Shown: one piece after another, positions 33,919 through 42,456 of the stretch | Position numbering within the stretch: the stretch's first letter is position 1 | How the letters are laid out: each line of letters starts with the position of its first letter | NCBI RefSeq assembly: GCF_014216315.1 | Contig: NZ_CP045702.1 | Coordinates: 7,130,001 to 7,194,000 of the forward strand | Reading direction: 5' to 3' | Length of the DNA stretch: 64,000 nt | From: Streptomyces finlayi | GTDB taxonomy: Bacteria > Actinomycetota > Actinomycetes > Streptomycetales > Streptomycetaceae | The notes under the pieces: model-generated | Told to the model about the DNA's origin: nothing | The model's database searches: none | The model's input: only the letters and a program-made list of their open reading frames with translations | Program-made: the position numbers and the translations under genes

Positions 33919-34941
33919 ATGCCGAATCCCGTACGCCCCGCCGCCTTCGTGCTCGCCGCCGCCCTGACCCTCATCGGCTGCGGAGCGCAGGTCGAATCAC
34001 CGGGAGACCGCGAGAGCGGCTCCGCGGCAGCCGGCGGCCACTACCCGGTGACCGTCGAGAACTGCGGTGAGAAGAAGACCTACGACAAGGCCCCGCAACG
34101 CGTGGTCACCAATGACGTCGGCATCACCGAGATCATGTTCGCGCTCGGGCTGGAGGACCACATGGCGGGTTACGTCATGCCCGACGACAAGGGCGATCTC
34201 ACCTCCGTGCCCTGGAAGGACGGCTACGAGAGGACCACCTGGCTCTCGAAGGGGACCATCAACAAGGAACTCGTCCTCGACGCCCGGGCCGACCTCGTCT
34301 TCGCGGGCTGGAACTACGGCTTCAACGAAGGGGAGGGCTTCACTCCGGCCGAGCTGCGACGCGTGGGCATCGACTCCTACCTGCTCAGCGAGTCGTGCCG
34401 CAACGGGCAGGGCAAGGCGCGCGGGGTGATGGCGCCGCTCGACGCGCTCTACACGGACCTGCGCAACCTGGGGCGGATATTCGACGTCGAGGACCGGGCC
34501 GGCACGCTCATCGCCTCGTTCCGCGAGGAGGTCGCCGCAGCGCAGGCGAAGGCGGCGAAGGGGAGTGACCGCCCGCGCGTCTTCCTCTACGACGACGGCC
34601 GCGACAAGCCGTTCACCTCCGGTGCGTACGCCGGGCCCCACGACATCATCACCAAGGCGGGCGGCGACCACATCATGAAGGACCTGGAGGACAGCTGGAC
34701 GACGGTGGGCTGGGAGACGGTCATCGACCGTGACCCCGAAGTCATCGTGATCAACAACTACGGGGACACCAGCTCCGGCCAGAAGCTGAGGTTCCTGAAG
34801 TCCTACAAGCCGCTCGCCGGCGTCTCGGCGATCAAGAACGACCGGATCGTCGTCCTCGACTACGTGGACCTGGTGGAGAGCCCGCGCAATCCCGCGGCCA
34901 TCAGCTCACTGGCCGCGGAACTGAGGGACCTCACCTCCTGA
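33919..34941 (+). CDS. btuF: Lipoprotein substrate-binding protein, probable B12 importer subunit
   Basis: 340 residues. The signal peptide ends in the lipobox LTLIGC, so Cys21 should carry the lipid. The type III periplasmic-binding fold is shown by PQRVVTNDVGITEIMFALGLEDHMAGYV, ARADLVFAGWNYG, SRDRPRVFLYDDG-like GSDRPRVFLYDDGRD, and VIDRDPEVIVINNYG near the end. It captures the ligand at the outer face for the permease and ATPase encoded just upstream. The ligand is inferred from the riboswitch; some relatives bind iron siderophores. Confidence 0.88.
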   Translation: MPNPVRPAAFVLAAALTLIGCGAQVESPGDRESGSAAAGGHYPVTVENCGEKKTYDKAPQRVVTNDVGITEIMFALGLEDHMAGYVMPDDKGDLTSVPWKDGYERTTWLSKGTINKELVLDARADLVFAGWNYGFNEGEGFTPAELRRVGIDSYLLSESCRNGQGKARGVMAPLDALYTDLRNLGRIFDVEDRAGTLIASFREEVAAAQAKAAKGSDRPRVFLYDDGRDKPFTSGAYAGPHDIITKAGGDHIMKDLEDSWTTVGWETVIDRDPEVIVINNYGDTSSGQKLRFLKSYKPLAGVSAIKNDRIVVLDYVDLVESPRNPAAISSLAAELRDLTS

Positions 34942-34957
34942 CCCGGGGGAGGGTCAG
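34938..34957. terminator. Short hairpin after the importer operon
   Basis: CTGACCC (34938-34944) pairs with GGGTCAG (34951-34957) around a 6-nt loop. It includes the importer stop codon and lies between convergent genes. Confidence 0.5.
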
Positions 34958-34961
34958 GGAC

Positions 34962-35555
34962 TCAGACGCGGGAGAGCTCGGCAGCTCCGAAGGAGACGTT
35001 GAAGCGGTCGCACCAGATGGTGACGCTGCTGAAGCGCTCCAGGTCGATGCCGGAGGGCAGGACGTAGTTCTGGTCGCCCTTGTTGCCCTTGAGCTTGCCG
35101 AGGCTCCGGTGCTCCCCGTCGTCGAAGACACCCCAGCCGGCCCTGCCTTCCTTCACCGGGGCATCGGTGATCCAGACGTGCAGATCCGGCCCGTTACTGG
35201 TGTCCAGCCCCTCCAGGCGCATCGTCTGCGAGCCGTCGGGCAGCCGCAGGACCTTCACCGTGCCGGACGTTCCGTGCTCATGGCTGATGAACTCACCCGT
35301 GGCCAGCGTCTGCGGCTTCGCCGGTGCCGCCGGAGCGGTCGGGGTGGCCGGGGCCGCGGCGGCCGGCTCGGACGGATCCGTCGGCGCCTGCGCCACCCGT
35401 GTGCTCGCGGCTGTGGGGAACTCCTCGCGGACGGTCTCGTCCTGCCATGCCTTCCAGGGCTGGAACAGGTAGAGCCCCACGCCCGCGGCCAGTACGGCCA
35501 GGGCCAGGGCCCCCTGGAACACCGGTCTGTCGAACAGGTGCCTCGCACGTGCCAT
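34962..35555 (-). CDS. Membrane-anchored DM13-domain protein
   Basis: 197 residues from the ATG at 35555, after GGAGACGC. One membrane segment (ALALAVLAAGVGLYLFQPW) is followed by an Ala/Pro-rich spacer (about 50-85) and a DM13 domain: GEFISHEHGTSGTVKVLRLPDG, LRLEGLDTSNGPDLHVW in its MRLEG form, and a final WCDRFNVSFGAAEL with the conserved Cys. DM13 domains are proposed electron-transfer or redox cytochrome-like modules at the cell surface. The partner is unknown. Confidence 0.87.
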   Translation of the reverse strand: MARARHLFDRPVFQGALALAVLAAGVGLYLFQPWKAWQDETVREEFPTAASTRVAQAPTDPSEPAAAAPATPTAPAAPAKPQTLATGEFISHEHGTSGTVKVLRLPDGSQTMRLEGLDTSNGPDLHVWITDAPVKEGRAGWGVFDDGEHRSLGKLKGNKGDQNYVLPSGIDLERFSSVTIWCDRFNVSFGAAELSRV

Positions 35556-35673
35556 TGCGTCTCCCGATCGTCGTGTGGTTCCTCGCATTCAACGGCACGG
35601 GAGACGGGTGCGGGAGCGGGCGCTGCTTACCGATTCATTACGGCTGTCCGTTCATCACGCCTGTCCGCCGCAC

Positions 35674-35707
35674 CCTGCCCACCGGCGCGTGGACGCCGGT
35701 GGGCAGG
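35674..35707. terminator. Strong hairpin terminator
   Basis: CCTGCCCACCGGCG (35674-35687) and CGCCGGTGGGCAGG (35694-35707) form a perfect 14-bp stem with a 6-nt loop, immediately downstream of the decayed trefoil gene. Confidence 0.85.
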
Positions 35708-35714
35708 ACGGGCA

Positions 35715-36200
35715 TCAGGCGCTGATGTCGTGGAGGACGAACTCCTCCCAGGCGCCGCCGATGTCGGTGGAGCGGGCGCGCAGCACGTACTGCAGGGACC
35801 CGGTGAAGCTGTTCTCCATGGTGACGAAGAGCCCGTTCAGCGTGGACTGGAGCGCCCAGTGGCCCAGCTCCTCGTTGTAGTACACGACGAACCGCTCCCA
35901 GCCGCCCGCGGTGGTGGAGCGGGCCCGCAGCACGTTCTGGGCGCTGCCCGTGTAGTTCTTCTCGACCGCCACGTAGAGGTTGTTCGCCAGGGACTTCAGC
36001 GCGTACGTCTCGGTGACCGCGTCCCACTCGAAGGCGAAGCCCTCCCAGGCGCCGCCGTACGCGGCGGAACGAGCACGCAGAACACCGGTGTTCGGGGCGG
36101 CGTGGTTCAGCTCGGTCGCGGTGAACTTTCCGTTGCGGACCGACTGCCACCCGCGAAGCTCATTGTTCGCTTCGCGGGCCGCCTTCGGGGAGTCGGCGTT
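35715..36200 (-). pseudogene. Three-repeat beta-trefoil (fascin-like) protein, 5'-damaged
   Basis: Three tandem repeats of about 48 residues can be read, each with an LRARS-x-x-x-GGAWE-type core. They are VRNGKFTATELNHAAPNTG, LANNLYVAVEKNYTGSAQN and LNGLFVTMENSFTGSLQY, each followed by VLRARS. This number and spacing fit one beta-trefoil of the fascin/actin-cross-linker type, usually a carbohydrate-binding appendage. The frame has no start before the second repeat. Upstream at about 36,190-36,200 the neighbouring frame continues sensibly (GIEVTTFAVLTG), so a 1-nt loss in a G-run probably broke the gene. The catalytic or signal part is not identifiable. Confidence 0.65.
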
Positions 36201-36214
36201 TCTCCCGTGAGAAC

Positions 36215-36792
36215 GGCGAAGGTGGTGACCTCGATGCCGCCGGCGGTGTCGGCGGTGTCGGCGGCAGGATCACTGCGGCCACCCTCGCCGAGGTTCAGGG
36301 CCGAGCCGAACTCCGCGGTGCGGGCACCGGCTCGGCCCCGTACGCCCCGCGCCCGGCCTCGACCCGGGCGCCTCCCCGGACTGCCCCGAGCCGGTGGTCC
36401 CGAGACCGGGACCGTCCCTGCATCGAGACATCTGCGTACCGTCGGACACTCCTGACCAGCGGAAATAGATGCCCGCTGAAAGTAGAGAGGTGTCCGGATA
36501 ACGGTCACATCACGCGTCCTGGGGTTTTCGAAGATCACTGCGCGTAAGGTGATCCCCGTCACCCCGCGAAGGGGTAGATGCGTGATAGGAATGCGCAACT
36601 CCGCAGGTGGCGGCATCCGCCGCCACTCCTGCGCAGCGTCGGCAAGCGTCGGCAGCACGTCCGAGGTCATTACCCTCCGAATCCGGGGCGTCGTCATCCC
36701 GGTCGTCGATCGGACAACGGCGTCCGCTCACAGCACGCACATCCACCGGCCGTCCCCACGCGCCGGTCCTGCGCCATCGAGGTCCCCCCACC
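36215..36792. other. No intact gene; probable decayed 5' part of the trefoil gene and symporter promoter
   Basis: On the minus strand up to about 36,330 a coding-like frame (EFGSALNLGEGGRSDPAAD) may be the remainder of the broken gene. Beyond that I see no gene. The plus strand before 36793 must hold the symporter promoter. A CCCC-GCGAA-GGGG hairpin lies near 36565. I looked for a glycine riboswitch, sometimes found before such symporters, and do not see one. Confidence 0.45.
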
Positions 36793-38328
36793 GTGTCACT
36801 CGATTCCTTCACCCAGTCCGTGGACGAGGCCGTCAGCGGCTTCTTCGAGCCGATCGCCAGCTGGCTCGTCGAGATCGTCTTCTACTCCGTCCCTGTCGGC
36901 GGAACCGACCTCCAGCTCATCGTGGTCTGGCTCGTCGTGGCGGGCCTCGTCTTCACCGGCTGGTTCGGCTTCGTCCAACTGAGAAAATTCCGTCTGGCCA
37001 TCGACGTGGTGCGCGGAAAGTACGACGAGAAGGGGTCGGCCGGAGAGGTCAACCACTTCCAGGCCCTGACCGCCGCCGTCTCGGGGACGGTCGGCCTCGG
37101 AAACATCGCCGGCGTGGCCCTCGCCGTCTCCATCGGCGGCCCCGGCGCCACCTTCTGGATGATCCTCTGCGGTCTCCTCGGCATGGCCACCAAGTTCGTC
37201 GAGGTCACCCTCGGAGTGAAGTACCGGGAGGTGCACGCCGACGGCACCGTCTCCGGCGGGCCGATGCACTACCTGCCCAAGGGTCTGGCCGAACGCTTCG
37301 GCAGCAACGGCAAGAAGCTCGGCAAGGTCCTGGCCGTGCTCGCCTCCTTCATGATCCTGTTCTTCGGCCTGTTCGGCGGGAACCTCTTCCAGGTCAACCA
37401 GTCCTACGCCCAGCTCGTCTCCGTCACCGGTGGCGAGAGCGGCCTCATGGGCTCCTCGACCGGCGCCCTGTCCTTCGGTGTCCTCATCGCCGCGATCGTC
37501 GGCATCGTGCTCCTCGGCGGCATCCGCTCCATCGCCTCCGTGACCAGCAGGCTCGTGCCCGCCATGGCCGGCATCTACATCGCCGCGTGCCTGGTCGTCA
37601 TCCTGGTCCACGTCACCGCCGTCCCGGCCGCGATCGCCACGATCATCGAGGGCGCGTTCAACCCCGAGGGCGTCGCGGGCGGTGTCCTCGGCGCGCTCAT
37701 CATCGGTTTCAAGCGGGCCGCCTTCTCCAACGAGGCGGGTCTCGGCTCCGCGCCGATCGCGCACGCCGCGGTCAAGACGAAGCACCCCGCGAGCGAGGGC
37801 CTCGTGGCCCTGCTGGAGCCGTTCATCGACACGGTCGTCATCTGCACGATGACCGCGCTGACGATCGTCGTCGCCAACCCGGCCAGCTGGGGCGAGGCCC
37901 GCGCGAACGGGTCCGTCGCGGGCGTCACGATCACCTCCGACGCGTTCGCCACGCTGATGCCCTGGTTCCCGTACATCCTCACGGTCGCGGTGCTCCTGTT
38001 CGCGATCTCCACCGTGCTCACCTGGGGCTACTACGGCCTCAAGGCCTGGACGTACCTCTTCGGCCGCAGCAGGACGAGCGAGCTCGTCTACAAGGTGCTG
38101 TACACCGTCCTGGCGGTGGCCGGTTCCCTGCTCACACTCCAGACCCTGATCGACATGGCCGATGCCGTGCTCTTCATGCTCGCCGTCATCAACATCATCG
38201 GCCTCTACCTCCTCGCCCCGGTGGTCAAGCGGGAGCTGAACAGCTTCCTGGCCTACGTGCGCAAGCGCGACGGAGGCCTGCTGACGGACGACGACACGGA
38301 ACGCGAAGGCGTGAACAGCTCCGTCTGA
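36793..38328 (+). CDS. Alanine/glycine:cation symporter (AGCS family)
   Basis: 511 residues. The GTG at 36793 lies about 9 nt after GAGGT. About eleven membrane helices. The AGCS signatures are visible: ALTAAVSGTVGLGNIAGVALAVSIGGPGA, FWMILCGLLGMATKFVEVTLG, FKRAAFSNEAGLGSAPIAHA and TWGYYGLKAWTYLFG. The family takes up alanine or glycine with sodium or protons. The C-terminal 35 residues are charged and cytoplasmic. It stands alone with its own strong terminator. Confidence 0.95.
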   Translation: MSLDSFTQSVDEAVSGFFEPIASWLVEIVFYSVPVGGTDLQLIVVWLVVAGLVFTGWFGFVQLRKFRLAIDVVRGKYDEKGSAGEVNHFQALTAAVSGTVGLGNIAGVALAVSIGGPGATFWMILCGLLGMATKFVEVTLGVKYREVHADGTVSGGPMHYLPKGLAERFGSNGKKLGKVLAVLASFMILFFGLFGGNLFQVNQSYAQLVSVTGGESGLMGSSTGALSFGVLIAAIVGIVLLGGIRSIASVTSRLVPAMAGIYIAACLVVILVHVTAVPAAIATIIEGAFNPEGVAGGVLGALIIGFKRAAFSNEAGLGSAPIAHAAVKTKHPASEGLVALLEPFIDTVVICTMTALTIVVANPASWGEARANGSVAGVTITSDAFATLMPWFPYILTVAVLLFAISTVLTWGYYGLKAWTYLFGRSRTSELVYKVLYTVLAVAGSLLTLQTLIDMADAVLFMLAVINIIGLYLLAPVVKRELNSFLAYVRKRDGGLLTDDDTEREGVNSSV

Positions 38329-38341
38329 CCGGATATCCGGT

Positions 38342-38387
38342 GCCGGGGCCCGTACACACCGCCTGAGTGGTGTCTACGGGCCCCGGC
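38342..38387 (+). terminator. Strong hairpin terminator after the symporter
   Basis: GCCGGGGCCCGTACACACC (38342-38360) pairs with GGTGTCTACGGGCCCCGGC (38369-38387) apart from one mismatch, around an 8-nt loop. Confidence 0.88.
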
Positions 38388-38545
38388 CGTCTGCGTTTAC
38401 GCTCAGGGTCATGGCCCTGCCTGGTGGGACCGGGCGGCCGGCGTTACGGTGTGAACAACGCGTCAGTGACGCTGGTGTGCCGGGAAGTCTGGTCGGCGTC
38501 GAAGGGCCGTGTGCCCGTCCGCAGAGACCCCGGAGGCGCACCCAC

Positions 38546-39865
38546 ATGACGCGTACCCGCCCACGCTGTCTGCTCTTCGGCGTCCTGCCCTGGCCGGAAC
38601 GGCAGGCGGTCTCCGAAGCGCTCCGGACCGAAACGGTGGGCGGTCTCGTTCTCCTGGGCGCTGCCCTCGTAGCGCTGGCCTGGGCGAACAGCCCTTGGAG
38701 CGCGGCGTACGAGCAGGTCCGCGACGCCCGTTTCGGCATCCCCGCCCTGGGCCTGAACCTGTCGGTCGGGCACTGGACCGCCGACGGCCTTCTCGCGGTC
38801 TTCTTCCTCGTCGCCGGCATCGAGCTGAAACGTGAACTGGTCGTGGGGGAGCTGCGGACGCCGGCCACGGCCGCGCTGCCCGTCGCCGCCGCCCTGTGCG
38901 GAATGGCCGTACCGGCCGCCCTCTACGTGCTCACCGCCACAGCGGGCGGCGGAAGCCTGGAGGGCTGGGCCGTCCCCATGGCCACCGACATCGCCTTCGC
39001 CCTCGCCGTCCTGGCCGTGATCAGCACCCATCTGCCGGCCTCGCTGCGAGCGTTCCTGCTGACGCTCGCCGTCGTCGACGATCTCGGTGCCATCCTCGTC
39101 ATCGCGGTGTTCTTCACCTCCGCCCTGAACTTCTGGGCCCTGGGCGCGGCCGTTTCGGGACTTGTCGTCTTCTACCTGCTCCAGCGTTTCCGCGTGCACG
39201 GCTGGTGGTGGTACGCGCCCCTCGGCATCACGGCCTGGGCGCTGATGTACACCTCCGGCGTCCACGCCACCGTCGCGGGCGTCGCCATGGGCCTGATCCT
39301 GCGCACCACGCGGGACGAGGGCGAGGAATCCTCGCCCGCCGCCCGCACCGCCCACCTTCTGCGCCCGGTGTCAGCCGGTGTCGCCGTCCCGTTGTTCGCC
39401 CTGTTCGCCGCGGGTGTCGGTGTCTCCCTCGGCGCACTCACCCACGTCTTCACCGACCCCGAACCCCTTGGTGTCGTGATCGGTCTCGTCGTGGGCAAAA
39501 TCCTCGGTATCTTCCTCGGTACATATCTGGCCGCACGGTTCACGAGGGCACAGCTCAACCCCGAGCTCGCCTGGGGTGACGTCTTCGGGCTCGCCGCCCT
39601 GGCCGGGATCGGCTTCACGGTCGCCCTCCTGATCGGCGAGCTCGCCTTCCCGGGCGGGGCGGAGGCCGAGTACGTCAAGGCCGCCGTCCTCACCGGCTCC
39701 GTACTCGCCGCGGTGCCGGCGGCCGTCATCCTGCGTCGGCGCAACCGCGTCTACCGCCGCCTGTGCGAAGTGGAGGACCTGGACGAGGACGCCGACGGCA
39801 TCCCGGACATCTACCAGGCCGGCCGGGGCGCAGGCGGTGCCGGGGCCGGGAGGGAAGCCCGCTGA
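38546..39865 (+). CDS. nhaA: Na+/H+ antiporter NhaA
   Basis: 439 residues from the ATG at 38546, 9 nt after CGGAGG. About twelve membrane helices. Key NhaA segments are ETVGGLVLLGAALVALAWANSPW, FFLVAGIELKRELVVGEL, MATDIAFALAVLAV and the ion-binding pair of aspartates in LTLAVVDDLGAILVIAVFF. GIGFTVALLIGELAF is also typical. It exports sodium in exchange for protons and adjusts cytoplasmic pH. The C-terminal tail is acidic, then Gly-rich. No operon partner. Confidence 0.95.
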   Translation: MTRTRPRCLLFGVLPWPERQAVSEALRTETVGGLVLLGAALVALAWANSPWSAAYEQVRDARFGIPALGLNLSVGHWTADGLLAVFFLVAGIELKRELVVGELRTPATAALPVAAALCGMAVPAALYVLTATAGGGSLEGWAVPMATDIAFALAVLAVISTHLPASLRAFLLTLAVVDDLGAILVIAVFFTSALNFWALGAAVSGLVVFYLLQRFRVHGWWWYAPLGITAWALMYTSGVHATVAGVAMGLILRTTRDEGEESSPAARTAHLLRPVSAGVAVPLFALFAAGVGVSLGALTHVFTDPEPLGVVIGLVVGKILGIFLGTYLAARFTRAQLNPELAWGDVFGLAALAGIGFTVALLIGELAFPGGAEAEYVKAAVLTGSVLAAVPAAVILRRRNRVYRRLCEVEDLDEDADGIPDIYQAGRGAGGAGAGREAR

Positions 39866-39911
39866 GCAGGATTCCGGCCCGGCACGCCGACGGAGGGGCG
39901 ACGCCCGTCAT

Positions 39912-40217
39912 TCATGCCGGTGCCTCGTCATCCCGTCCGGGACAGCGCAACAGCAGCATCGCCACGTCGTCGTGCGGGGGCCCTTGCACGTGGTCCATGA
40001 GATCGGACCGCAGCGCTCGCAGCGCCCCGTCAGGATCGGGGTCGCCGAGCAGGCCGACGCGTCGCCGGCCCGATGTCCGGTCCGCCGCGACGTCCAGAGC
40101 GGCGATCACCGCCATGACGACGAAGAGAAGGACGCTCAGCGTCGGCCCGGCGGTTGATCCGCTCGTTGTGCCGCCCGCTGTGCTGACGCGCCGGAGCGTC
40201 GGTTCGTCTGTCCTCAC
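39912..40217 (-). CDS. Collapsed PP2C phosphatase gene: membrane start fused to C-terminal tail
   Basis: 101 residues, GTG start. The N-terminus has one membrane helix (LSVLLFVVMAVIAALDVAA) like the start of SpoIIE/RsbU-type membrane phosphatases. The C-terminus, ALRSDLMDHVQGPPHDDVAMLLLR, is the standard final strand of that family. The about 250 residues between them, including every metal aspartate, are missing, yet the frame remains open. It is thus an in-frame internal deletion of a phosphatase gene, now at most a small membrane protein without catalysis. Whether it is expressed is unknown. Confidence 0.65.
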   Translation of the reverse strand: MRTDEPTLRRVSTAGGTTSGSTAGPTLSVLLFVVMAVIAALDVAADRTSGRRRVGLLGDPDPDGALRALRSDLMDHVQGPPHDDVAMLLLRCPGRDDEAPA

Positions 40218-40435
40218 CTCTTGACCCTACGCAGGGGGCCGCGCCGCTCATGGCTGGTGGGGGGCCGACGCTACGGAACTGATCCCTGCTGATCCCGTCC
40301 CGCGGAAGCGGGCACCGGGCGGGCGCACGACACGCCCTCCGGCCGGGCGAAACGGCCGCCTGCCCGGGGGCGGCGGCACACTGGGCCGGCAGGCGGGAGC
40401 CCCGGGCCCCCGATCCCCGTACGAAGGAGTTTGCT

Positions 40436-40864
40436 GTGGCACTCACCCGTGAAGAGCGCGAAGAATTCCTCGCCGAACCCCATGTGGCGGCCCTGGCCGT
40501 GGCCACGCAGGACAGCGACAGGGCTCCGCTCAGCGTGCCGATCTGGTACCAGTACGCGCCGGGTGGCGACATCTGGGTCATGACAGGGCGTACCTCGCGC
40601 AAGGCCGAACTCATCGGTGCGGCAGGCCGGTTCTCGCTGCTCGTCGACCGGGTGGAGCCGACGATCCGTTACGTGTCCGTCGAGGGGCCCGTCACCGAGA
40701 CCCGCGCCGCGACGCGCGGCGATCTGGAAGAGGTGTCGGCACGCTACCTGCCCGCCGAAAAGGTCGCCGGCTACGTCGACTTCGCCTGGGAGAACCATGG
40801 CGAGCAGGTGGTCATCCGCATGCGGCCCCAGCGCTGGGTCAGTTCGGACCTCGGCCAGGTCTGA
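40436..40864 (+). CDS. Pyridoxamine 5'-phosphate oxidase-family (split-barrel flavin/F420-type) protein
   Basis: 142 residues. The GTG at 40436 follows CGAAGGAG. Split beta-barrel landmarks are EREEFLAEPHVAALAVATQD, PLSVPIWYQYAPGGDIWVMTG, RFSLLVDRVEPTIRYVSVEG and VVIRMRPQRWVSSDLG. The family binds FMN, F420 or heme; many Streptomyces members are stress-related reductases of unknown substrate. Between 40865 and 41097 I see no gene, though PFADLSERELTALRGLL near 40,960 could be a scrap of a MarR C-terminus. Confidence 0.88.
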   Translation: MALTREEREEFLAEPHVAALAVATQDSDRAPLSVPIWYQYAPGGDIWVMTGRTSRKAELIGAAGRFSLLVDRVEPTIRYVSVEGPVTETRAATRGDLEEVSARYLPAEKVAGYVDFAWENHGEQVVIRMRPQRWVSSDLGQV

Positions 40865-41097
40865 CCGCGTGTCCGGTGTCCCGGGCCTGTCCGGGGCACC
40901 GGAGTGGCCCGGGACGCTCCGCCGGGGGTCAGGCGGACATCATCCTCGGTACGTCTCGCCGTTCGCGGACCTGTCCGAACGCGAACTGACCGCTCTGCGG
41001 GGCCTGCTCGGCAAGCCGGGGACCTCGCCGGAGGACTTCAGCTGCGGGGCGTGAGGTGCGGAGGTCGTGCGGGGTGGCGCCGACCCGTACCAAACCC

Positions 41098-41136
41098 TTG
41101 ACAGGGTCATGACTCACTTCTTAAATCACGTAGTGA
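41098..41136 (+). promoter_or_regulatory. Sigma70-like promoter with overlapping inverted repeat, before the GH16 gene
   Basis: TTGACA (41098-41103) and TTAAAT (41121-41126) are separated by exactly 17 nt. TCACT (41114-41118) and AGTGA (41132-41136) flank the -10 box as an inverted repeat, a likely repressor site. The regulator is unknown. Confidence 0.65.
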
Positions 41137-41172
41137 ACTAAGCCCCCCACCATGCTTCATGAAGGGACAGCC

Positions 41173-42444
41173 ATGGATTCCCCGCACCTATCCCGGCGTC
41201 TGCTGGTGTCGCTCGTCTCGGTCCTCGCCCTCGCATCACTGTCCACCGGGCTGGCACAGGGTGCGCCGCCGCCCGTCAAGGAGCCCGCCGCGCCTACCGC
41301 CGCGGCGGCCGCCGTCACCTTCTCCGACGAGTTCGACGGTCCCGCGGGCGCCGCCGCCGATGGTGGGAAGTGGCAGACCGAGACCGGCGACAACGTTGCC
41401 AACCATGAGCGGCAGTTCTACACCGCGGGCAACCGCAACGCCGCACTGGACGGACAGGGTCATCTGGTCATCACCGCACGCCGGGAGAACCCAAGCAACT
41501 ACCAGTGCTGGTACGGCCGTTGTGAGTACACCTCCGCCCGGCTGAACACGGCCGGCAGGTTCACCACGACATACGGCCGTGTCGAGGCCCGGATGAAGAT
41601 CCCGCGCGGGCAGGGCATCTGGCCGGCGTTCTGGATGCTGGGCAACGACATCGGGCAGGTGGGCTGGCCGAACTCGGGCGAGATCGACATCATGGAGAAC
41701 GTGGGCTTCGAGCCTTCCACCGTCCACGGCACGCTTCACGGTCCCGGCTACTCCGGATCGGGCGGCATCGGCGCCGGCTACACCCTGCCCGGCGGCCAGG
41801 CCTTCGCCGACGCCTTCCACACCTTCAGCGTCGACTGGAGCCCGAACGCGATCACCTGGTCCGTGGACGGCACCGTCTACCAGCGGCGTACCCCCGCCGA
41901 CCTGGGCGGGCGCCAATGGGTCTTCGACAAGCCGTTCTTCCTGATCCTCAACCTCGCAGTGGGCGGCTACTGGCCCGGTGACCCCGACGGCAGCACGGTC
42001 CTTCCCCAGCAGCTCCTGGTCGACTACGTCAGGGTGAGCACCGATACCGCCCAGCCGGGCGGCGGCGGTCCCATCACCGGCATCGGCGGCAAGTGCGTGG
42101 ACGTGGCCGGCGCCGACAGCGCCAACGGCACAGCCGTGCAGCTCTACGACTGCAACGGCACCGCCGCACAGAAGTGGAGTGTCGGCGGCGACGGCACGAT
42201 CCGGGCGCTCGGCAAGTGCCTGGACGTGGCGTCGGGCGGCACGGCCGACGGGACACGCACCCAGTTGTGGGAATGCAACGGGAGCGCCGCCCAGCAGTGG
42301 GCCGTGCCCGCGGCCCGAGACATCGTCAACCCTCAGGCCGACAAGTGCCTCGACGCCACCGGCGGCAGCTCCGCCAACGGCACCCGGCTCCAGATCTGGA
42401 CCTGCACCGGTGCCGCGGCACAGAAGTGGACGGTGACCCGATGA
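41173..42444 (+). CDS. Secreted GH16 beta-glucanase with C-terminal ricin-type (CBM13) lectin domain
   Basis: 423 residues from the ATG at 41173, after AAGGGA. A Sec signal (RRLLVSLVSVLALASLSTG) ends near Ala29. The GH16 domain covers about 45-300, with catalytic E170-I-D-I-M-E175 (E170 nucleophile, D172, E175 acid/base) and aromatic stretches WPAFWMLGND. After a Gly-rich linker, a beta-trefoil of three repeats follows, each with CxD, then a QLY/QLW/QIW and QxW core. It probably cuts beta-1,3- or mixed-linked glucans such as laminarin or fungal wall glucan outside the cell. Confidence 0.95.
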   Translation: MDSPHLSRRLLVSLVSVLALASLSTGLAQGAPPPVKEPAAPTAAAAAVTFSDEFDGPAGAAADGGKWQTETGDNVANHERQFYTAGNRNAALDGQGHLVITARRENPSNYQCWYGRCEYTSARLNTAGRFTTTYGRVEARMKIPRGQGIWPAFWMLGNDIGQVGWPNSGEIDIMENVGFEPSTVHGTLHGPGYSGSGGIGAGYTLPGGQAFADAFHTFSVDWSPNAITWSVDGTVYQRRTPADLGGRQWVFDKPFFLILNLAVGGYWPGDPDGSTVLPQQLLVDYVRVSTDTAQPGGGGPITGIGGKCVDVAGADSANGTAVQLYDCNGTAAQKWSVGGDGTIRALGKCLDVASGGTADGTRTQLWECNGSAAQQWAVPAARDIVNPQADKCLDATGGSSANGTRLQIWTCTGAAAQKWTVTR

Positions 42445-42456
42445 CCGCGAGGCTTC

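Noticed and set aside
36500..36792. Glycine riboswitch before the AGCS symporter
   Set aside because: I looked for the conserved glycine-aptamer core and did not find it.
40869..41054. Small gene after the oxidase-fold protein
   Set aside because: A short coding-like phrase near 40,960 may be a MarR scrap, but no start site or conserved frame supports a gene.
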